Assembly: GCF_003514505.1 (NCBI RefSeq) | Contig: NZ_DOPX01000034.1 | Location: forward strand, 17,398-36,074 | Length of the DNA stretch: 18,677 nucleotides | Source of the DNA: Proteiniclasticum sp. | GTDB lineage: Bacteria > Bacillota > Clostridia > Clostridiales > Clostridiaceae | Reading direction: 5' to 3' | Shown here: positions 14,402 to 18,677 of the stretch, in pieces | Position numbering within the stretch: the first letter of the stretch is position 1 | Layout of the letters: every line of letters starts with the position of its first letter | Made by a program: the position numbers and the translations under genes | Notes under the pieces: generated by a model | Databases searched by the model: none | Seen by the model: only the letters and a program-made list of their open reading frames with translations | What the model was told of the DNA's origin: nothing

Positions 14402-15622
14402 CTATAACTTTTCTTGGTAGGAGTTGCTTCTAAAATCCGTCGGTGCTACCCCCACTTCTTTCTTAAAGACCTTGGTGAAGTAATTATGGTCATAAATACC
14501 CACGTGGATAGCGATATCCTGGATGGAAAGGGAGCTGGAGTTCAGCAGGGTTTTTGCCCTTTCAATTCGCAACTTATTGATGTACTTGATGATGGTTGTA
14601 CCCACTTCCTTTTTAAAGAGATTAGAAAGGTAGGGGACGGAGACGTTGTATTTTTCTGCTAGATCGGAAAGATTGATTTTCGCATCCAGATTGAAGTCAA
14701 TGTAATAGAGAGTTTGTCGTACACAATGAGAATACTGCTTAGTGGATTTTGTCTTCACAAGGAGACAGTACTCCCGAATCATCTTCTCATATAATTGGTC
14801 GAGGGCAGTCTCGCTGAGGGCGTTTTCAATATAGTTCACAAACTTGCTAGAAATCTCATGCAAAAATATCGGATGAATCTCATTGGGTTCTATAGCTTTT
14901 CTGAAAAGAGTGTTCGCAGTGATAAGAAGTGATTTTTGCTCTCTTAACGTGCTGGTCAACCGGGGTTCAAAGGGAGCGCTGATGAACTTTCTCGCAGCCT
15001 CCAATGCAGCTTTTCGGTCTCCTGCGGAGATATGCTGTAAAAGCTCTTTCTCAGTGCGGTATCTCTGCTCTACTTTTCTGGAGTAGGCATCAAAGTCTGT
15101 CTTTGGCTGATACAGTATTCCTGTTTTCATTTCATTGGAAAGGTCATGGTATTGAACAGAAAAAGGCGTGGCATCCGGATTGATGTAGCTCACAATATTG
15201 CCAATGGTGGAGATGATGTGCAGATTGGTATTGATAACGGGCATGCCATAAATGAAACTTTTTAAATGCTGGATATTTGAAATGGTAAGATTGTGCTGCT
15301 CTGTCAACTCCTGCCAGTATTTTTCATCCACAGGCTTATTAAAATAAGGCCCGATGGTGATGAGTTCGTTTTTCTCCTCGTAAGGATAGAAAAAAATATA
15401 GTTCAGCATATAAGAGTCGGTGACAATGTGAAATGTATGATGGTCCATCTCCTGAATAAAACTGCGAACCTCATCATATAGATCTTGAGACCTCTCCAGG
15501 CTGTCCCGAAGATAAAGATCAAAACCGGGTAAATCATTATACGGTTCAAGGAAATAATGCATGTCCAGTTTCAATGTGTTTTTCAGTAGCTTTGTTATGA
15601 AATCTAATGTTCTGCTGATCAT
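14402..15622 (-). CDS. AraC-family transcriptional regulator
   Basis: This 406-residue regulator has two C-terminal AraC helix-turn-helix motifs: about 315-345 (INLSDLAEKYNVSVPYLSN) and about 363-398 (LSIQDIAIHVGIYDHNYFTK, then FKKEVGVAPTDFR). The last motif is the family signature. The N-terminal 300 residues resemble no sensor that I can name; the region is helical and may sense a ligand or partner protein. The ATG at 15622 has AAAGGAG 7 bases upstream. It is transcribed divergently from the ABC importer operon at 15866, so it most likely controls that operon in response to the transported sugar or a related signal. The mRNA leader is about 80 bases. Confidence 0.9.
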   Translation of the reverse strand: MISRTLDFITKLLKNTLKLDMHYFLEPYNDLPGFDLYLRDSLERSQDLYDEVRSFIQEMDHHTFHIVTDSYMLNYIFFYPYEEKNELITIGPYFNKPVDEKYWQELTEQHNLTISNIQHLKSFIYGMPVINTNLHIISTIGNIVSYINPDATPFSVQYHDLSNEMKTGILYQPKTDFDAYSRKVEQRYRTEKELLQHISAGDRKAALEAARKFISAPFEPRLTSTLREQKSLLITANTLFRKAIEPNEIHPIFLHEISSKFVNYIENALSETALDQLYEKMIREYCLLVKTKSTKQYSHCVRQTLYYIDFNLDAKINLSDLAEKYNVSVPYLSNLFKKEVGTTIIKYINKLRIERAKTLLNSSSLSIQDIAIHVGIYDHNYFTKVFKKEVGVAPTDFRSNSYQEKL

Positions 15623-15709
15623 AGGATACTCCTTTTAACGAAACTGACTTTCATAAAGCACAGAGTGCACGTATATCGTTTGTGAAGAAAAATATAGTTA
15701 TTTGAAGAA

Positions 15710-15738
15710 ATTATAACCAAGATGTAGAAAATAATCAA
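15710..15738 (-). promoter_or_regulatory. Promoter of the AraC-family gene
   Basis: On the minus strand, TTGATT (-35, plus 15733-15738) and a perfect TATAAT (-10, plus 15710-15715) are separated by 17 bases. This is a near-consensus housekeeping promoter. Confidence 0.8.
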
Positions 15739-15790
15739 CGAAAACATGCAAAATCACGTAATCACATTAAAATAATACTAATATCGAAGT

Positions 15791-15816
15791 TTTTTTTCTA
15801 ACTGACTAGAAAAAAA
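15791..15816. repeat. T-run/A-run inverted repeat in the divergent promoter region
   Basis: TTTTTTTCTA (15791-15800) and TAGAAAAAAA (15807-15816) form a perfect 10-bp inverted repeat around ACTGAC. It lies between the two divergent promoters, so it may be a regulator site or a hairpin that separates them. Confidence 0.5.
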
Positions 15817-15818
15817 CA

Positions 15819-15827
15819 TGATACATT
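15819..15827 (+). promoter_or_regulatory. Candidate promoter of the ABC importer operon
   Basis: TGATACATT is an extended -10 element with no consensus -35, which fits a promoter needing activation by the divergent AraC protein. It is about 40 bases before the first gene. Confidence 0.4.
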
Positions 15828-15865
15828 GTTTATGTTAACGAATACAGGGGAGGAACGTGTATGTT

Positions 15866-17386
15866 ATGGAAATGGTAAAGAGTGACGATTTCAATGATCG
15901 GTTTATTGAAGTCAGCAAAGTATCCAAGCATTTTGGCGTAACCGTTGCACTAAATGAAGTATCCTTCACCGTGCCAAAAGGCTTGGTGTGTGGACTCGTT
16001 GGAGAAAATGGAAGTGGAAAATCCACATTTGCATCGATACTTGCCGGAATTCAAGATGAGACAAGTGGAGAGATCTTTTTAGATGGTCAGAAATGGAAAC
16101 CCGGAAGCATTCTGGAAGCACAGAAAAACGGAGTAGCGATGATTGTTCAGGAAACAGGAACCATCGAGAACATCACCGTGGCAGAGAATATATTTTTAGG
16201 TCAGGAAATGATGTTTTCCAAAGGGTTATTCATCAGCAGAAAAAAGATGTTTGCAGCTGCTCAAAAAATTCTGGATGAACTGGAGATCACTTCATTTAGT
16301 GCAGGAACGCCAACATCAAAGCTGGATCTTCAGGACCGCAAACTGGTGGAGATCGCAAAAGCGATGTACTGGAATCCAAAAGTTTTTATCGTAGATGAGA
16401 CCACAACGGCTTTGTCCCATATTGGCCGTGAACTCCTCTATTCTCTTATGAAGAAGCTCACCTCAAAGGGGACAACGGTTCTTTTTATCAGCCATGACCT
16501 GGAAGAGCTCATGGAGCAGTGTGACATCATTCATGTGCTTCGTGACGGGGATTATATTGGAACCTTAGAAAAAAATCAGTTTGACACGGACCGTATGAAG
16601 GAAATGATGATCGGACGAAATCTCGAAGGAGACTACTATCATGCAGATGACGAAGGCTACGTTGATGAAGTGGTTTTACGGGCGGATCAGATTACGACGC
16701 TAGAGGATTTACTTTGTTTCAATTTAGAGCTTCATAAAGGAGAGGTGCTGGGCATCGGTGGACTATCAGATTGTGGAATGCACACTTTGGGAAAAGCGCT
16801 ATTTGGTGCGGAAAAAGTGCTGGATGGAAAGGTGACTCTAGCAGATGGCAGCGTCATTGACAGTACAAAGAAAGCAGTCAGGCACAAAATGGCTTATCTT
16901 TCTAAAAATCGGGACCGGGAGTCTCTGGCACTCAATGCCACAGTGAAGGAAAATATTGTCAGCATTGCCCATGACATCAATAAAGCTTTTGGCCCCCTCC
17001 TGTCCTTCAAAAAAGAATCACAGTATGCAAAAAAGCAAATTGAAGACCTGTCAATCAAATGCGCATCTGAAAATCATCTGGTAAGTACGCTGTCCGGCGG
17101 AAACAAGCAAAAGATTGTTTTTGGTAAATGGATAGGTGTTGATTCCGATATTCTCATCATGGACTGTCCTACACGAGGTGTGGATATTGGGGTCAAGGCA
17201 GCAATGTATAAACTGATCTATGAAATGAAAAAAAGCGGGAAGTCCATTCTACTCATCAGCGAGGAGCTTCCAGAACTCATTGGCATGAGTGATCGGATCA
17301 TCATCATGAAAGACGGCGAAATCAGTGCTGAGATTCACAGAAGTGAAGGATTCAGCGAACATAAACTGATTAATGCCATGTTGTAG
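15866..17386 (+). CDS. Sugar-type ABC importer ATPase with two ABC domains (RbsA/MglA-like)
   Basis: This 506-residue cytoplasmic ATPase of the ribose/galactose/autoinducer importer class has two fused ABC domains. The first has Walker A GENGSGKST (46-54), Walker B VFIVDETTTAL (Asp177, Glu178) and a weak signature (LDLQDRKLVEIAKAM). The second lacks a true Walker A (GIGGLSDCGMHTLGKAL), has the signature LSGGNKQK (409-416), and has DCPTRG at Walker B with Cys434 in place of the usual Glu. The ATG at 15866 is 12 bases from GGGGAGG; an in-frame GTG at 15857 is only 3 bases from it, so the start is uncertain by three codons. The permease gene follows after 9 bases with GGAGG touching the stop. 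The substrate cannot be read from the ATPase. Confidence 0.9.
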   Translation: MEMVKSDDFNDRFIEVSKVSKHFGVTVALNEVSFTVPKGLVCGLVGENGSGKSTFASILAGIQDETSGEIFLDGQKWKPGSILEAQKNGVAMIVQETGTIENITVAENIFLGQEMMFSKGLFISRKKMFAAAQKILDELEITSFSAGTPTSKLDLQDRKLVEIAKAMYWNPKVFIVDETTTALSHIGRELLYSLMKKLTSKGTTVLFISHDLEELMEQCDIIHVLRDGDYIGTLEKNQFDTDRMKEMMIGRNLEGDYYHADDEGYVDEVVLRADQITTLEDLLCFNLELHKGEVLGIGGLSDCGMHTLGKALFGAEKVLDGKVTLADGSVIDSTKKAVRHKMAYLSKNRDRESLALNATVKENIVSIAHDINKAFGPLLSFKKESQYAKKQIEDLSIKCASENHLVSTLSGGNKQKIVFGKWIGVDSDILIMDCPTRGVDIGVKAAMYKLIYEMKKSGKSILLISEELPELIGMSDRIIIMKDGEISAEIHRSEGFSEHKLINAML

Positions 17387-17395
17387 GAGGAAGAA

Positions 17396-18355
17396 ATGAA
17401 GGAGAAATTAAAACAGTTAAATGAACAGCAATTCTTCATTCGTCTGGTGCCGATCTTTCTTTTGGTTGTCATGGCCATTGGATTCAACATCGCTACAGAT
17501 GGAAAATTTGGAGATGTCCGAAATCTAAAGCTCATCATCACACAGGCGGTGATCATAGGTACTGTGGCTACGGGTGCAGTGTTTATATTTGGAACAGGCA
17601 ATGTGAGTATCGCTCTGGGAGCGACCACTGCCATCACAGCGGCCATCATGAGCAAGGCATACCTTGCGACAGAATCCGTAGCTGTGATGATTCTAACAGC
17701 CATTGTTGTGGCTACCTTGATTATGGTTGTAACGGCAGTGCTGAGCACAGTACTGAGAGTTTCGGTGATGTTTGTATCTATTGTGGTCATGGTTCTGTTT
17801 CAGGCGATTTTACAGACCATCCTGGGTGCAGGAACCTTAACACTGCCCTATGAGATGACAGCATCTCTGACCAATGCGAATTTTCACTATATCGCCTTTG
17901 CAGCCTACTTCATTCTATGTGCGGTGCTCTTTCACTATACAGCCATCGGACGCTCTATTAAGTTTTTAGGGTCCAATAAAATCTGTGCAGAGCAGAGCGG
18001 TATTTTCCTGAATAAATACCTGATGATTGCTTTTGCTGTATCCGGTGTAGGAATTGGCCTTGCGGCCATCATGACAGGCATCAGAACCGGGACCATCGGT
18101 GTTGGAACTGCTTCAAGTCTTAACATGGATGTGGTTCTTGCAATTGTCCTTGGCGGCATGTCTGTGTTTGGCGGAACAAGATCTTATGTCTATGCAGGAG
18201 CTCTTGGCGCCATTACGGTTACCCTTTTAAACAACGGACTGCTCATGGTTGGCATCAGTCCAACAATTCTTCAACTGGTCAGAGGAATATTCTTTCTGAC
18301 ATTTATCTTTGCAGGTCAGAAACGGCCGGATCGATTACCAGATAATGAAATATAA
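17396..18355 (+). CDS. ABC importer permease (RbsC-like, BPD_transp_2)
   Basis: This 319-residue inner-membrane permease has about nine or ten hydrophobic helices and forms the channel for the sugar-type ABC importer. Family marks are the glycine-rich GTGNVSIALGATTAI stretch (about 63-77) and the coupling-loop region VVLAIVLGGMSVFGGTRS near residues 246-263, which normally contacts the ATPase. Length is standard for RbsC-type permeases. The start has GGAGG 7 bases upstream, and the lipoprotein gene begins 17 bases after the stop. Only one permease gene is seen, so it probably works as a homodimer or with a second gene beyond the window. Confidence 0.92.
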   Translation: MKEKLKQLNEQQFFIRLVPIFLLVVMAIGFNIATDGKFGDVRNLKLIITQAVIIGTVATGAVFIFGTGNVSIALGATTAITAAIMSKAYLATESVAVMILTAIVVATLIMVVTAVLSTVLRVSVMFVSIVVMVLFQAILQTILGAGTLTLPYEMTASLTNANFHYIAFAAYFILCAVLFHYTAIGRSIKFLGSNKICAEQSGIFLNKYLMIAFAVSGVGIGLAAIMTGIRTGTIGVGTASSLNMDVVLAIVLGGMSVFGGTRSYVYAGALGAITVTLLNNGLLMVGISPTILQLVRGIFFLTFIFAGQKRPDRLPDNEI

Positions 18356-18372
18356 ATATTGGGGGAAATGAA

Positions 18373-18677
18373 ATGAAAAAGAAACTTGCACTATTACTGG
18401 CATCTATCATGATGGTGATGGGCCTTGCAGCCTGCGGAAGCAAGGAAACACCTGACCCATCTGCGCCTTCCACACCAGGAACCGAAAATGAGACTCCTAC
18501 TCCATCTGAAGAAGAGAACGTGACCATTGCTGTAGCCTGGAATGCCATTGATGCAACCACTCAGACAAGAATGACTTATTTGGAGGATCATCTGGGACCT
18601 GCACTGGGCATTGACTTCATCTTTTCTGAAGCCATTTCGGATACCGCGCAGCTTATGACATTCCTTGAGAACTCCTA
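18373..18677 (+). CDS. Lipoprotein substrate-binding protein of the ABC importer, 3' end missing
   Basis: The first 101 codons are present and the frame runs off the right edge. The ATG at 18373 follows a GGGGG run. The protein starts with a lipoprotein signal peptide (MKKKLALLLASIMMVMG) and the lipobox LAAC, so Cys21 would be lipidated and the protein anchored outside the membrane. A Pro/Thr/Ser/Glu-rich linker (about 24-48) precedes the start of the ligand-binding domain (VTIAVAWNAIDATTQTRMTY), which looks like a type 1 periplasmic-binding fold used with RbsA/RbsC-type importers. It is the third gene of the operon. The ligand is not evident. Confidence 0.85.
   Translation, partial: MKKKLALLLASIMMVMGLAACGSKETPDPSAPSTPGTENETPTPSEEENVTIAVAWNAIDATTQTRMTYLEDHLGPALGIDFIFSEAISDTAQLMTFLENS

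Noticed and set aside
17335..17790. 151-codon antisense frame over the permease gene
   Set aside because: Its low-complexity Thr/Met/Ala composition is what the reverse strand of a hydrophobic permease gives, and the permease is clearly the real gene.

Overview
The window looks like a low-to-moderate GC Firmicute, most likely a clostridial species. The signs are strong AGGAGG-type ribosome binding sites, TTG starts on two adjacent genes, an acidic/lysine-rich proteome, a CsoR repressor with a G-tract operator, and clostridial-style sugar ABC genes. The species cannot be named from the sequence. The left part (1 to about 4900) is visibly more AT-rich than the Wadjet operon (5042-12802), as expected for DNA of mixed origin.

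Layout, left to right. (1) 1-646: the 3' end of an unrecognised gene with an acidic tandem repeat, a possible 28-codon ORF and a terminator. (2) 725-2566: a large serine recombinase followed by two tiny hydrophobic ORFs (25 and 29 codons), each with its own strong ribosome binding site. (3) 2571-4890: two diverged same-strand copies of a structured RNA of about 250-280 nt flank a minus-strand csoR/EamA-transporter operon. The second copy is followed by a strong intrinsic terminator. The RNA has a 5' hairpin at its boundary, a conserved core of about 180 nt with compensatory changes, and long-range CCCTG/CAGGG complementarity. In these it resembles the HEARO/omega-RNA guide RNAs of IscB-type nucleases, but no nuclease gene is in the window. 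(4) 5042-12802: a complete Wadjet-type SMC anti-plasmid defence operon in the order jetD-jetA-jetB-jetC, with 8-17 base overlaps, best matching type II. (5) 12980-14184: a Panacea (DUF4065) antitoxin-like gene with an MqsA/YgiT-like N-terminus, preceded by a start-less reading frame that may be a decayed toxin gene. (6) 14268-18677: an AraC-family regulator, possibly with a small membrane ORF behind it, divergent from an ABC importer operon (two-domain ATPase, permease, lipoprotein binding protein running off the right edge).

How the parts fit. Blocks 1-5 read as an accessory/defence island beside a site-specific recombinase; block 6 looks like ordinary chromosomal metabolism. In Wadjet, JetA, JetB and JetC form an SMC motor that extrudes loops on small circular DNA and JetD cleaves it. 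The most unusual content is the pair of solitary omega-RNA-like elements on either side of the metal-regulated transporter operon. Next come the micro-ORFs around the recombinase and the orphan Panacea antitoxin. Family names and the RNA class rest on recognised motifs and remembered family features; no database search was run.
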